NCBI RefSeq assembly: GCF_003604215.1
Contig: NZ_QXGS01000002.1
Coordinates: 186,001-250,000 of the forward strand
Origin: Teichococcus vastitatis
GTDB taxonomy: Bacteria > Pseudomonadota > Alphaproteobacteria > Acetobacterales > Acetobacteraceae
Length of the DNA stretch: 64,000 nucleotides
Direction: 5' to 3'
In this document: positions 37,628-46,920 of the stretch, in pieces
How positions within the stretch are numbered: the first letter of the stretch is position 1
Layout of the letters: the number at the start of each line of letters is the position of its first letter
Notes under the pieces: generated by a model
The model's database searches: none
Seen by the model: the letters and a program-made list of their open reading frames with translations, nothing else
What the model was told of the DNA's origin: nothing
Made by a program: the position numbers and the translations under genes

Positions 37628-37719
37628 TCGCACGGGATGACGGCGCGGCCGCTAGCCTGGCCTTTTCGCGGATCGCCGCCCACGCCTTGGCCCGTCACCT
37701 CGGACAGCCTTGGCTGACA

Positions 37720-37785
37720 CCCGGCGCGGCGGCGCGCCGGGCGGCTCCACCATGGCCGGGAACCGGATGGCGGGCCTGGGCCCGC
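37720..37785. terminator. GC-rich hairpins between convergent GNAT and qor genes
   Basis: CCCGGCGCG / CGCGCCGGG (37720-37741) is a perfect 9-bp stem with a four-base loop. A second stem, GCGGGCC / GGCCCGC (37770-37785), follows. There is no T-tract on either side, so they are bidirectional terminator candidates only by position. Confidence 0.4.
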
Positions 37786-37815
37786 ACGGGAACGGCCAGC
37801 GTTCCGCCCTGCTGC

Positions 37816-38793
37816 TCAGGGCAGCAGAATGGTCGACCCGGTGGTTTTGCGTGCTTCCAGGGCACGGTGCGCTTCGGCCGCGTCCCGGAGGGCGAAGCTC
37901 TGGTTCACCTGGATCTTTACCGCGCCCGATTGCACCACGGAAAACAGATCGGTGGCCGTGGTCACCAGATCGGTGTGGCGGGCGGTGTAGGTGGCCAGGG
38001 TCGGGCGGGTCAGGAACAGCGAGCCTTTCGCCGCCAGCACGCCGATGTCGATCGGCGGCACCGCACCGGAAGCATTGCCGTAGGACACCATCATGCCGAG
38101 CGGCGCCAAGCAGTCGAGCGAGGTCATGAAGGTGTCCCTGCCGACGCTGTCATAGACCACGGGCAGCATGGCGCCGCCGGTGATCTCCTTGACGCGTGAC
38201 GGCAGGTCGTCCTGGCCGGGGATCAGCACATGCGCTGCGCCATTGGCTTGCGCCAGGGCGGCCTTTTCCGGAGTGGAGACGGTGCCGATCACCGTGCAGC
38301 CCAGCGCCTTGGCCCACTGGCACATGATCAGCCCGACGCCGCCGGCCGCCGCATGCACCAGGATGGTGTCTCCCGCTTTCACCGGAAAGGTGCGGCGCAG
38401 CAGGTATTGCGCCGTCATGCCCTGCAGCATCATGGCCGCGGCGGTGCGGGTGTCGATGTCATCCGGCAGCTTCACCAGCCGGTCGGCCTTCAGGGTACGG
38501 GCCTCGGCATAGGCGCCGATCGGCGCCATGGCGTAGGCGACGCGGTCGCCCACGGCGAGGCCGGTCACCTCGCTGCCCAGCGCCTCCACCACCCCGGCCG
38601 CCTCCATCCCCAGCGTGGCCGGGAGCGAGGGCAGCTTGTAGAGGCCGTTGCGGAAATAGACATCGATGTAGTTCAGTCCGACGGCCTCGTGGCGCACCAG
38701 CACCTCGTCCGCCTTAGGGGCGGGCAGCGGCACGTCCTCCCACAGCATCTTCTCGGGGCCGCCATGCTCGTGGATGCGGATGGCATGGATCAT
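37816..38793 (-). CDS. NADPH:quinone oxidoreductase, zeta-crystallin type
   Basis: A 325-residue medium-chain dehydrogenase/reductase without zinc ligands. The N-terminal 'IRIHEHGGPEKMLWEDVPLPAPKADEVLVRHEAVGLNYIDVYFRNGLY' and 'TLGMEAAGVVEALGSEVTGLAVGDRVAY' are characteristic of Qor. The NADPH site is 'ILVHAAAGGVGLIMCQWAKALGCTVIGTVST'. It reduces quinones by one electron. Its ATG overlaps the ogt stop (ATGA), so it is the second gene of a two-gene operon with ogt; a joint role against electrophilic stress is an inference. Confidence 0.92.
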   Translation of the reverse strand: MIHAIRIHEHGGPEKMLWEDVPLPAPKADEVLVRHEAVGLNYIDVYFRNGLYKLPSLPATLGMEAAGVVEALGSEVTGLAVGDRVAYAMAPIGAYAEARTLKADRLVKLPDDIDTRTAAAMMLQGMTAQYLLRRTFPVKAGDTILVHAAAGGVGLIMCQWAKALGCTVIGTVSTPEKAALAQANGAAHVLIPGQDDLPSRVKEITGGAMLPVVYDSVGRDTFMTSLDCLAPLGMMVSYGNASGAVPPIDIGVLAAKGSLFLTRPTLATYTARHTDLVTTATDLFSVVQSGAVKIQVNQSFALRDAAEAHRALEARKTTGSTILLP

Positions 38794-39260
38794 GGCTGGG
38801 TTCCTTGTTGGCGCCCTGCACGGCGCTCCAGTTCGAGAAGATAGGTCTTGGTCGCGAGGCCTTCGCCGCCGGAATAACCGCCCAGCCGGCCGCCGCTGGC
38901 GACCACGCGGTGGCAGGGGATGATGATCGGGATCGGGTTGGCGCCGTTGGCCTGCCCGACGGCCCGGGCCACGGAGCCGAGGCCCCGGGCGATCTCGCCG
39001 TAGGAGCGGGTCTCCCCAGGCGGGATCTGCTGCAGGGCGGCCCAGACGCGGCGCTGATAGGCTGAGCCGAAGGGCGCCAGCGGCAGGTCGAACGCCAGCC
39101 GCTGGCCGTCGAAGTAATCCTGCAGCTGCTCGCGCGCGGCCAGCAGCACCGGGGTTTCGGCCTGGTCGCGGCCGCGTCCCCAGTCCAGGGCGACGATGGC
39201 GCCGTCCTCCTCGGACAGGGTCAGCGCGCCGAGCGGGGTGAGAAGGGAAAGTTGAGGCAT
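38790..39260 (-). CDS. ogt: Methylated-DNA--[protein]-cysteine S-methyltransferase
   Basis: A 156-residue suicide repair protein that removes O6-alkyl groups from guanine. The acceptor Cys116 is in IIIPCHRVV, and the DNA-binding helix region 'GSAYQRRVWAALQQIPPGETRSYGEIARGLGSVARAVGQANGANPIP' precedes it. 'GGYSGGEGLATKTYLLELE' ends the domain. There is no AdaA domain, so it is the Ogt type. ATG 39260 is chosen because upstream in-frame codons lack similarity. It is divergent from the [2Fe-2S] gene at 39344, with 83 bp between them. Confidence 0.95.
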   Translation of the reverse strand: MPQLSLLTPLGALTLSEEDGAIVALDWGRGRDQAETPVLLAAREQLQDYFDGQRLAFDLPLAPFGSAYQRRVWAALQQIPPGETRSYGEIARGLGSVARAVGQANGANPIPIIIPCHRVVASGGRLGGYSGGEGLATKTYLLELERRAGRQQGTQP

Positions 39261-39343
39261 CAGGGGCGATTCGACACGCTCCGCGGGCAGCGTCAAGGGC
39301 TGCGTGGCCGATGCGGCTGGCCGGCGCGCCGAGGCGTCGCTAG

Positions 39344-39766
39344 ATGAGGGAGCAGGCCGCCGCCAGCCAGAAGGATGCCATCTTCGTGACAGAGACCACG
39401 CCGACCCCGGCCGCAAGCGAGCCCGGCGATCCGCCGCCTTACTTCCGGGCCCATCTGTTCGTCTGCTGCAACCGGCGGGCGGAGGGCCACCGGCGCGGCT
39501 CCTGCGCCGCCCGCGGCAGCGAGAAGCTGAAGGACTACATGAAGGCGCGCGCCAAGGAACTCGGCATCGGCGGCGTCCGGGTGAACCAAGCCGGCTGCCT
39601 GGACCGCTGCGAGTTCGGCCCGGCCATCGTGATCTATCCCGAAGGCGTCTGGTACCACGCCGAAACCCGCGAGGACATCGACGAGATCCTGCAGGCCCAT
39701 CTGGTGGAGGGCGGCCGCGCGTGGCGGCTGATGCTGACCGAGCGGGACGTGGTGCCGAAGGGCTGA
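39344..39766 (+). CDS. (2Fe-2S) ferredoxin domain-containing protein, thioredoxin-like
   Basis: A 140-residue protein of the thioredoxin-like [2Fe-2S] class, related to the small NuoE-type fold. Candidate ligands are Cys41/Cys42 in 'HLFVCCNRR', Cys54 in 'GSCAARGS', and Cys85 and Cys89 in 'QAGCLDRCEFGPAIVIYPEGVWY'. It carries electrons; the partner is unknown. GTG 39386 is an alternative start that would trim 14 non-conserved residues. It ends 3 bp before mnmE, so the two are co-transcribed. Confidence 0.85.
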   Translation: MREQAAASQKDAIFVTETTPTPAASEPGDPPPYFRAHLFVCCNRRAEGHRRGSCAARGSEKLKDYMKARAKELGIGGVRVNQAGCLDRCEFGPAIVIYPEGVWYHAETREDIDEILQAHLVEGGRAWRLMLTERDVVPKG

Positions 39767-39769
39767 GCC

Positions 39770-41080
39770 ATGAGCGGCGCCGATACCATCTTCGCCCTGG
39801 CCTCGGGCGCCGGGCGGGCCGCAGTGTCGCTGCTGCGCCTGTCCGGGCCCGGGAGCGGTGCGATCCTGGCCCGGCTGGCCGCCGGGCTGCCGAAGCCGCG
39901 CAGGGCCAGCCTGCGGCGGCTGCGCGATCCCCGGGACGGCGAGCTGCTGGACGAGGCGCTGATACTCTGGTTCCCGGCCCCCCATTCCTACACCGGCGAG
40001 GATGCGGCGGAGCTGCACCTCCATGGCGGACGCGCGGTGCTGGACGGGGTCACCGCGGCGCTGCTGGTCTGCGGCGCGCGTCCGGCCGAGCCGGGCGAGT
40101 TCACCCGGCGGGCCTTCTTGAACGGCCGCATGGACCTGACCGCCGCCGAGGGCATCGCAGACCTGATCGAGGCCGAGACGGCCGCCCAGCGGCGCCAGGC
40201 GCTGCGCCAGGCCGGCGGGGCGCTCGCCGCACGCTACGCGGGGTGGGCGGACCGGCTGCTCCGCATGCTGGCGCATCAGGAAGCTGCCATCGAATTCGCC
40301 GAGGATGGCATCCCCACCACCCTGGAGGCGGAAGTCAGAACAGCGGCGGCGAGCCTGGCCGGGGAGATCGAGGTGCATCTGGCGGATGGCCGGCGCGGCG
40401 AGCGGCTGCGCGAAGGCCTGTGGGTCGCCATCCTGGGCGCACCCAATGCCGGCAAATCCTCCCTGCTGAATGCCCTGGCTGGGCGCGAGGCGGCCATCGT
40501 CTCGGCCCGGGCGGGCACCACCCGTGACGTGGTGGAGGTTCGCCTGGATCTCGGCGGCGTGCCGGTCTGGCTCGCCGACACGGCCGGGCTGCGCGACACG
40601 CCGGACGAGATCGAGGCCGAAGGCGTGCGCCGAGCCCGGCGCCGCGCGGAAGAAGCCGACCTCCTCCTCGCCGTCTTCGCGTCGGACGTGCCGCCGGATG
40701 CCGCGACGCTGGCCCTGGTGACGCCGGAGACGCTGGTGGTGGCCAATAAATGCGATCTGGCCCCACCGCCATCCGGGCTGCCGGCCCTGGCCGTGTCCGC
40801 CATGACAGGGCAGGGGATGGAAGCGCTGCGGCAGCGCCTGGAGCAACTGGCCGCCGACCGCGCCGGGTTGACGGCGGAAGCGGGCCTCACCCGGCCGCGC
40901 CATCGTGCGGCGCTGGGCGAGGCCGTGTCCTGGCTGCGGGACGCGGAAGCGGCACCCTTGCCGGAACTGGCATCGGAAGCGCTGCGGGCGGCGTTGCGGG
41001 CGCTGGGGCGGCTGACCGGGCGCGTCGGAGTTGAAGAAGTGCTTGATGTGGTGTTCGGGGATTTCTGCATCGGAAAGTAG
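39770..41080 (+). CDS. mnmE: tRNA modification GTPase MnmE
   Basis: A 436-residue GTPase that, with MnmG, installs the 5-carboxymethylaminomethyl group (cmnm5) on U34 of certain tRNAs. The N-terminal tetrahydrofolate-binding domain has '[20 protein letters not shown]' and '[21 protein letters not shown]'. The embedded G domain has GAPNAGKSS (223-231), [12 protein letters not shown] and 'SAMTGQG'. The family-defining C-terminal tail FCIGK is present and its Cys is catalytic. It is followed 25 bp later by mnmG. Confidence 0.96.
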   Translation: MSGADTIFALASGAGRAAVSLLRLSGPGSGAILARLAAGLPKPRRASLRRLRDPRDGELLDEALILWFPAPHSYTGEDAAELHLHGGRAVLDGVTAALLVCGARPAEPGEFTRRAFLNGRMDLTAAEGIADLIEAETAAQRRQALRQAGGALAARYAGWADRLLRMLAHQEAAIEFAEDGIPTTLEAEVRTAAASLAGEIEVHLADGRRGERLREGLWVAILGAPNAGKSSLLNALAGREAAIVSARAGTTRDVVEVRLDLGGVPVWLADTAGLRDTPDEIEAEGVRRARRRAEEADLLLAVFASDVPPDAATLALVTPETLVVANKCDLAPPPSGLPALAVSAMTGQGMEALRQRLEQLAADRAGLTAEAGLTRPRHRAALGEAVSWLRDAEAAPLPELASEALRAALRALGRLTGRVGVEEVLDVVFGDFCIGK

Positions 41081-41105
41081 CCCGCGGCCCGCTATATCCA
41101 CGGGC

Positions 41106-42977
41106 ATGCGCGAGACCGATTTCGATGTTGTGGTGGTGGGTGGCGGCCATGCCGGCACCGAAGCCGCCGCTGCCGCCGCCCGTTGTGGCGCCCGCACCCT
41201 GTTGCTGACGCATAAGCTGGAAACCCTGGGCGAGATGTCCTGCAACCCCGCCATCGGCGGCGTGGGGAAGGGGCATCTGGTGCGGGAGGTCGATGCCCTG
41301 GACGGGCTGATGGGGCGGGCCGCCGATGCCGCGGGCATCCACTTCAAGCTGCTGAACCGCAGCAAGGGGCCGGCGGTCCGGGGACCGCGGGCCCAGGCGG
41401 ACCGCGCCCTGTATCGCAACGCGGTGCAGGCGCTGCTGGCAGAGCAGAACCGACTGACCCTCCGGGCTGTGGCGGCCGAAGGGCTGGAGCGGGATGGCGC
41501 CGGCCGTGTCACGGCCGTCACGACGGCGGATGGCGGGCGGATCGGCTGCGGCGCGGTGGTCATCACCACCGGCACCTTTCTGCGCGGGGAGATCCACATC
41601 GGCGAACGCCGTATCCCTGCCGGCCGCGTCGGCGATGCGCCGTCGGTCGGGCTGGCCCTGGCCATCGAGGCGCTGGGGCTACCGCTGCGGCGCCTGAAGA
41701 CCGGCACGCCGCCCCGACTGGATGGACGCACCATCGACTGGGCCAGCCTCGAGATGCAGCCCGGTGACCCGGATCCGGAGCCGCTGTCATGGATGACGGA
41801 GCGGATCGGGAACCCGCAGGTGAAGTGCGGTATCACCGCGACCACGCCGGACGGCCATGCCCTGATCCGCGCCAATCTGCACCGGGCGCCGATCCATTCT
41901 GGCCAGATCCAGGGCGTGGGCCCGCGCTACTGCCCATCGATCGAGGACAAGGTGGTCCGCTTTGCGGAGCGGGAGCGGCATCAGATCTTCCTGGAACCCG
42001 AAGGGCTGGATGACCCCACCATCTATCCCAACGGCATTTCCACCAGCCTGCCGGAAGATGTGCAGCGTGCGTTCATCGCCAGCATCCCGGGCCTGGAGAA
42101 GGCAGCCATCCTGCGCCCTGGCTACGCGATCGAATATGATCATGTCGATCCCCGTGCGTTGCGATCGACCCTGGAGGTCCGGGAGGTGCCAGGCCTGTTC
42201 CTGGCAGGGCAGATCAACGGCACCACTGGATATGAGGAGGCCGCAGCCCAGGGCCTTCTGGCCGGGATCAACGCCGCGGCGCTGGCCGGGGGCGTCGCCG
42301 CCGATCGCGTCCTGGCGCGGACCGAGGCTTACCTCGGCGTCATGGTGGATGATCTGGTGCTGCAAGGCGTCAGCGAGCCGTATCGCATGCTGACGGCCCG
42401 GGCCGAGCATCGCCTGGCGTTGCGGGCCGACAATGCCGGGCTGCGGCTGACGGAGCAGGGGATCGCCTGGGGCGTGGTGGGGCCGGTTCGGGCCCGCCGC
42501 TTCCGCGCCTTTTCGGCCGCGGTGGCGGACGCGATCGCCCGCGGCAGGGCCGAGGGCGGTTCCCCCGCCGCGCTGCGGGCGGCCGGCATCGCGATCAATC
42601 AGGATGGGCGCTGGCGCAGCCTGCTGGACATTCTGGCGCTGCCGGAGGTCACGTCCTCGGCCGTGGATGCCGCCTTTTCCTGGCTGCGGGAGCTGGCGCC
42701 AGGGGTGCGGGCGCAGTTGGAAGCCAAAGCCCTGTATGCGCCTTACCTGGAGCGACAGGCGGCGGAGCTGCGGCTGCTGCAACGCGAGGAGCGGTTGGCG
42801 ATCCCGCGGGGGCTGGATTTCGGCGCAATCCCCGGCCTCTCCAACGAAATGCGGCAACGCCTTTCCGCGGCACAGCCGGAAACGCTGGGCGGAGCGGGGC
42901 GGGTTCCCGGCATCACTCCCGCCGCCATGGCGGCGCTGGCCGTCCATCTGCGGCGCCGTGAGGAGCGTTTCACGTGA
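41106..42977 (+). CDS. mnmG: tRNA uridine-5-carboxymethylaminomethyl synthesis enzyme MnmG
   Basis: A 623-residue FAD enzyme, partner of MnmE. The dinucleotide-binding motif is '[22 protein letters not shown]' (7-28). '[29 protein letters not shown]' and '[24 protein letters not shown]' are signatures, as is '[22 protein letters not shown]'. The C-terminal helical domain binds MnmE and tRNA. ATG 41106 is used. The last codons (RFT) and the stop lie inside a parS-like site, and the stop overlaps the rsmG GTG start. Confidence 0.97.
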   Translation: MRETDFDVVVVGGGHAGTEAAAAAARCGARTLLLTHKLETLGEMSCNPAIGGVGKGHLVREVDALDGLMGRAADAAGIHFKLLNRSKGPAVRGPRAQADRALYRNAVQALLAEQNRLTLRAVAAEGLERDGAGRVTAVTTADGGRIGCGAVVITTGTFLRGEIHIGERRIPAGRVGDAPSVGLALAIEALGLPLRRLKTGTPPRLDGRTIDWASLEMQPGDPDPEPLSWMTERIGNPQVKCGITATTPDGHALIRANLHRAPIHSGQIQGVGPRYCPSIEDKVVRFAERERHQIFLEPEGLDDPTIYPNGISTSLPEDVQRAFIASIPGLEKAAILRPGYAIEYDHVDPRALRSTLEVREVPGLFLAGQINGTTGYEEAAAQGLLAGINAAALAGGVAADRVLARTEAYLGVMVDDLVLQGVSEPYRMLTARAEHRLALRADNAGLRLTEQGIAWGVVGPVRARRFRAFSAAVADAIARGRAEGGSPAALRAAGIAINQDGRWRSLLDILALPEVTSSAVDAAFSWLRELAPGVRAQLEAKALYAPYLERQAAELRLLQREERLAIPRGLDFGAIPGLSNEMRQRLSAAQPETLGGAGRVPGITPAAMAALAVHLRRREERFT

Positions 42978-42981
42978 AACA
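42966..42981. other. parS: parS-like centromere site 1
   Basis: CGTTTCACGTGAAACA differs from the Caulobacter-type parS consensus TGTTTCACGTGAAACA at one outer base; the inner 14 bp are a perfect palindrome. It spans the mnmG stop and the rsmG start and lies ~620 bp before parA. ParB is expected to load here. Confidence 0.85.
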
Positions 42982-43600
42982 TGCCGGGGAGAGGCGTGCC
43001 GTGCCCGAACCGGAGGTTTCACGTGAAACACACCAGAAGCTCAACCGCTTCTTGGAGCTGTTTGAGCGATGGAACGCACGGATCAACCTGGTGGCCGGAA
43101 AGGACGCCGAGGCTGTGCGGCAGCGCCACGTGGCGGATTCCCTCCAGCTGTTGCCGCTGGTGCCGGACGGCGCTGGCCCGATGGCCGATCTGGGATCGGG
43201 CGGCGGCTTTCCCGGCCTGATCCTCGCCATGGCGCTGGAGCGCCCCGTGCATCTGGTGGAGGCTGATCGCCGCAAGGCGGCCTTTCTGCAAACGGCAGCC
43301 GCAGAACTCGGCCTGGCGCATGTCAGGGTTCATGCGGAGCGCATCGAGGCCGCACGCCTGCCGCCCATCGTCGTTCTGACCGCGCGTGCCCTGGCGCCCT
43401 TGCCGGTGCTGCTGCCCTGGGCCGCCGCACTGCTGGCGCCAGAAGGCGTCGCCATCCTGCCGAAGGGCCGCCAAGCCATGGCAGAACTGGCCGCTGCTGA
43501 GGCCGCGGGCTGGACAATGCACGCCGAGCGGTTCAAGAGCAGCACAGACCCTGAAGCCACCCTTTTCCGAATCACTGGAATCCGCCGTGCTGGCGAATAA
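42974..43600 (+). CDS. rsmG: 16S rRNA (guanine(527)-N7)-methyltransferase RsmG
   Basis: A 208-residue SAM-dependent enzyme that makes m7G527 in 16S rRNA; loss gives low-level streptomycin resistance. The SAM loop [10 protein letters not shown] is at 72-81, and '[40 protein letters not shown]' precedes it. The start is GTG 42974, overlapping the mnmG stop (GTGA). Residues 15-19 (VSRET) are encoded by the second parS site, a constraint seen in other RsmG proteins. parA begins inside its 3' end. Confidence 0.95.
   Translation: MKHAGERRAVPEPEVSRETHQKLNRFLELFERWNARINLVAGKDAEAVRQRHVADSLQLLPLVPDGAGPMADLGSGGGFPGLILAMALERPVHLVEADRRKAAFLQTAAAELGLAHVRVHAERIEAARLPPIVVLTARALAPLPVLLPWAAALLAPEGVAILPKGRQAMAELAAAEAAGWTMHAERFKSSTDPEATLFRITGIRRAGE
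43015..43030. other. parS: parS-like centromere site 2
   Basis: GGTTTCACGTGAAACA, again 15 of 16 positions of the consensus with an intact 14-bp palindrome, 49 bp from site 1. It lies in rsmG and encodes its VSRET peptide. Confidence 0.85.
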
Positions 43601-44408
43601 GCCCTCCCTGCGCCGCATCGCCCTCGCCAATCAGAAGGGCGGCGTCGGCAAGACCACCACGGCGATCAACCTCGCCACCGCTCTCGCCACCAAGAAGCGC
43701 GTCCTGGTGATCGACCTTGATCCCCAGGGCAATGCCTCCACCGGCCTCGGCCTGCCACGCGGTGAGCGTGGCGCCGGCTCCTACGCGCTGCTGGTAGGGC
43801 AGAAACCGCTGGCGGAACTGATGCGCCCGACCAAGGTGCCGGACCTGTTCCTGCTGCCGGCGGATAATGATCTGGCCGGTGCGGAAATCGAACTGGTCAG
43901 CATGGAGCAGCGCGAACACCGCCTGCGGCTGGCGCTGGAAGCGGCAGCAGACACGCTGAAAGGCTTCGACTTCATCCTGATCGACTGCCCGCCCTCGCTC
44001 GGCCTGCTCACCCTCAATGCCCTGGTGGCGGTGGAATCGGTTCTGATCCCGTTGCAGGCCGAGTTCTTCGCCCTCGAGGGCGTGTCGCAGATCACCCGCA
44101 CCATTGATCGGGTGAAGCGCGTGCTGAACCCTGGCCTGACGTTGGACGGCATCGTGTTGACCATGTTCGACCGTCGCAACAACCTGTCGGAGCTGGTCGC
44201 CGCCGATGTTCGCGCCTTCTTCCGCGACAAGGTGTTCGAGACGGTGATCCCGCGCAACATCCGGGTTAGCGAGGCGCCATCGCATGGCCTGCCGGTGCTG
44301 CTCTACGACCCGCGCTCCACTGGTGCGCAATCCTACATCAAGCTGGCGGCGGAGTTGCTGCGGCGCGAGCGGTCACGTGGCAACAAGGATGGGAGCAAGG
44401 CGGCATGA
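43587..44408 (+). CDS. parA: Chromosome partitioning ATPase ParA
   Basis: A 273-residue Walker-type ATPase that moves the ParB-parS complex along the nucleoid. The deviant Walker A is KGGVGKTTT (17-25). 'RVLVIDLDPQGNASTGLGL' and 'DFILIDCPPSLGLLTLNALVAVESVLIPLQAEFFALEGVSQI' are diagnostic. The start is GTG 43587, which overlaps the rsmG end by 14 bp in another frame. It overlaps parB by 4 bp. No helix-turn-helix precedes the ATPase, so it is the chromosomal type. Confidence 0.96.
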   Translation: MLANKPSLRRIALANQKGGVGKTTTAINLATALATKKRVLVIDLDPQGNASTGLGLPRGERGAGSYALLVGQKPLAELMRPTKVPDLFLLPADNDLAGAEIELVSMEQREHRLRLALEAAADTLKGFDFILIDCPPSLGLLTLNALVAVESVLIPLQAEFFALEGVSQITRTIDRVKRVLNPGLTLDGIVLTMFDRRNNLSELVAADVRAFFRDKVFETVIPRNIRVSEAPSHGLPVLLYDPRSTGAQSYIKLAAELLRRERSRGNKDGSKAA

Positions 44409-45262
44409 GCGCGCGCAAGCCAGCCCGGCTGGGCATGGGCCTCTCGGCCCTTCTGGGCGACAGCAACGCGGCCACGCCCGCTTCCAACAGCGTGCCGCGC
44501 AGCCTGCCGGTGGAAGCGCTGGAACCCGGTCCATTCCAGCCGCGCGGCCCGATCGATCAGTCCGGCTTGGCGGAGCTGGCCGCTTCGATCCGTGAGCATG
44601 GCGTGCTGCAGCCGATCCTGGTGCGCCCGAAGCCGAGCGCGCCGGGCAGCTACCAGATCATCGGCGGCGAGCGGCGCTGGCGGGCTGCCCAGCTGGCCCA
44701 GCGCCATGAGGTACCGGTCTTCGTCCATGACCTGGATGATCGTGCGGCGCTGGCGGCCGCCCTGGTCGAGAACCTCCAGCGCGAGGATCTGAACGCGCTG
44801 GAGGAGGCACAGGGCTACAGGCGTCTGACCGATGAGTTTGGTCTGACCCAGGACGCGCTGGGCCAAGCCGTAGGCAAGAGCCGCAGCCACGTCGCCAACA
44901 TGCTGCGCCTGCTCGCCCTGCCGCCCAAGGTGCGCGACATGGTGGAGCGCGGGGCGCTGTCGGCGGGGCATGCCAGGGCGCTGCTGACCGCTTCCGATCC
45001 GCTGAAGCTGGCGGAAATGGTGGTCACGCGCGGCCTGAACGTGAGGCAGACCGAGGCGCTCGCCGCCGCGGCCGAGCGCAACAAGCCGCAACCCGGCGCC
45101 ATCAGCGAGGATGCCGACACCCGCGCCCTGGAGCGGGATCTGATTGCCCGGCTCGGGCTGAAGGTGGCGATCCAGCACGGCAAGAAGGGAGGCAAGGTCA
45201 CCATTGCCTATCGCGATCTGGATCAACTGGACGGGCTGATCCGCCTGCTGAGCCCGCAGTAA
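44405..45262 (+). CDS. parB: Chromosome partitioning protein ParB
   Basis: A 285-residue CTPase/DNA-binding protein that loads at parS. The N-terminal 'RLGMGLSALLGD' interacts with ParA. The CTP-binding motifs GGERRWRAA (87-95) and ENLQREDLN (122-130) are intact, followed by the helix-turn-helix 'LTQDALGQAVGKSRSHVANMLRLLALP' and the C-terminal dimer domain. ATG 44405 overlaps the parA stop (ATGA). Two parS-like sites lie ~1.4 kb upstream. It converges with holA, 42 bp away. Confidence 0.97.
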   Translation: MSARKPARLGMGLSALLGDSNAATPASNSVPRSLPVEALEPGPFQPRGPIDQSGLAELAASIREHGVLQPILVRPKPSAPGSYQIIGGERRWRAAQLAQRHEVPVFVHDLDDRAALAAALVENLQREDLNALEEAQGYRRLTDEFGLTQDALGQAVGKSRSHVANMLRLLALPPKVRDMVERGALSAGHARALLTASDPLKLAEMVVTRGLNVRQTEALAAAAERNKPQPGAISEDADTRALERDLIARLGLKVAIQHGKKGGKVTIAYRDLDQLDGLIRLLSPQ

Positions 45263-45304
45263 ACGCTGGGCCAAGCGGGAGAACCTACAGGCCGGTGCCG
45301 CGCC

Positions 45305-46342
45305 TCAGCCGCGGCGTTTCAGCGACAGGGCCTGTCGCGCCAGCTGCAGAATGGCAGCGCGGGCCACCACGGCATCGGGGATGGGGCGGGCAGCGGAGCC
45401 GGATTTGCCCTGCTTCTCGGCCTCCAGCAACGCGCTGCCGGCGGCCGCTAGGGCGTCCGGCGGCCACAGTCGCAAAGCCCGTTCGAAGCCGGGCTTGGCG
45501 CGAAAGAATACTGGCGGACGCAGTGCATCCAGGGCCGCGCCGGGTGGTTGGCCCTGCGCCACGTCGAGAGAGGCCAGATGCAGCCGCTGCACATGGCGGA
45601 GGGCGGCCCGCAAGACGGCGATCGGGCTGGCGCCTCCGGCAAAGGCGGCGTCCAGCGCCCGATCGGCCAGCGGCACCTCGCCGGCGGTGGCCGCCACCAG
45701 CGCCTCGTCCAGATCCAGCGTCGCGCCTTCTCCGGCACAGGCGACCACGTCCTCTTCGGTCAGGCGCCCTCCGGGGCGGGCATAAAGCGCCAGCTTCTCC
45801 ACCTCGCGGCGGAGCAGCATGCGGTCCTCGCCGAGGCGGCTGGCCAGCCATTCCAGGGCAGCGGGTTCGGCCTTGACGCTCTGCTCCTGCAGCAGCCGGC
45901 CGATGGTGGCGGCCAGCTCGGCGCCACGCTCCCGGTAGCAGGGAATCACTGCGGCGGAGGCCGCCGGCTCCAGCAGGCTGCGCAGCTTGGACCGCGCCGG
46001 CAATTCTCCCGCTTCTAGGATCAGCAGCGCCTCGCCCGGGCCGGCCAGCGCCTCCTTCACTGCGCCGGCCAGGGCGTCCGAGGCATCGCGCACCCGCACC
46101 ACCCGGCGCCCGCCCGTCATCGACAGCGCCGCCATCTCGCCCGCCAGGGCGCCTGGCCGGGCCGCCGCCTCGCGGGTCAGTTCCGCCAAGCGGAAGGGGT
46201 CGTCGCCGCCGAGCACGCCGTGCTGCAATGCTTCGGCGCGCTCGCGCACCAAGCCCGCGTCCTCGCCATGCAGGAGCACGGCGCGGCTGGCACCCGGCTC
46301 CTTCAGGAAGGCCGCGACGCGCCGGGGATCGATCTTGGCCAA
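45305..46342 (-). CDS. holA: DNA polymerase III delta subunit
   Basis: A 345-residue clamp-loader subunit that opens the beta clamp. It matches HolA over its length: 'MAKIDPRRVAAFLKEPGASRAVLLHGEDAGLVRERAEAL' and 'LRREVEKLALYARPGGRLTEEDVVACAGEG'. The start is TTG 46342, 10 bases after the lptE stop; no in-frame ATG or GTG is better placed. The order leuS-lptE-holA on the minus strand matches other alphaproteobacteria. Confidence 0.92.
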   Translation of the reverse strand: MAKIDPRRVAAFLKEPGASRAVLLHGEDAGLVRERAEALQHGVLGGDDPFRLAELTREAAARPGALAGEMAALSMTGGRRVVRVRDASDALAGAVKEALAGPGEALLILEAGELPARSKLRSLLEPAASAAVIPCYRERGAELAATIGRLLQEQSVKAEPAALEWLASRLGEDRMLLRREVEKLALYARPGGRLTEEDVVACAGEGATLDLDEALVAATAGEVPLADRALDAAFAGGASPIAVLRAALRHVQRLHLASLDVAQGQPPGAALDALRPPVFFRAKPGFERALRLWPPDALAAAGSALLEAEKQGKSGSAARPIPDAVVARAAILQLARQALSLKRRG

Positions 46343-46352
46343 GGCGTGCCGC

Positions 46353-46916
46353 TCAGGCGGCGGTGGCGCCGCGGAGGCCGATGCTCAGGCGCAGCACGAT
46401 GTCGTCGGCCAATTGCTGGATCAGCCGCTGGTTCATCGCGTCGCGCGCCGCGTCGCCGGCGAAGAACTGGTTGTCCGGGATGTCGAAGGCGTCGAAGGCC
46501 CGCTCGGAACCCTGTGCCAGCACCGCGGGCGGCGTGGTGCGGCTTTGCAGCAGCCAGTTGCCGGTCAGGATGCTGCGCACGCGGGATGGCGTGCCGTCGC
46601 GGCGGTAGCCTTCCGGTTCATTCGCCACCAGCAGGCTGACCCGCAGCTCATGGCTGGTCGTGCCGCCCGCACCCGCCGCGCCGAGCCGCTCCTGCAGGGC
46701 ACGACGCAACAATTGTCCGCTGCGCTCCGGGATCAGCGCCACCTCCGTGGAGGCCAGGATGGCGCGCACGCCGGCGCTGGCATCCTGCACCGCGCTGGAG
46801 CCGCCTCCAGGGCCGTAGAGTGGGCGGAAGCCGCACCCGGACACCGCCACCGCAGTCCCGGCCAGCAGCCCGCCGAGCCTCAGCAGGCGCCGCCGGGATG
46901 GCATGCCCTGGCCCAT
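46353..46916 (-). CDS. lptE: LPS-assembly lipoprotein LptE
   Basis: A 187-residue outer-membrane lipoprotein that plugs LptD and helps insert lipopolysaccharide. The signal 'RRRLLRLGGLLAGTAVAVSGC' ends at lipobox Cys28; 'GFRPLYG' directly after it is an LptE hallmark. Sequence is otherwise divergent, as is usual. ATG 46916 is 4 bases after the leuS stop; ATG 46904 is an alternative with GGG upstream. Confidence 0.88.
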   Translation of the reverse strand: MGQGMPSRRRLLRLGGLLAGTAVAVSGCGFRPLYGPGGGSSAVQDASAGVRAILASTEVALIPERSGQLLRRALQERLGAAGAGGTTSHELRVSLLVANEPEGYRRDGTPSRVRSILTGNWLLQSRTTPPAVLAQGSERAFDAFDIPDNQFFAGDAARDAMNQRLIQQLADDIVLRLSIGLRGATAA

Positions 46917-46920
46917 GGGG

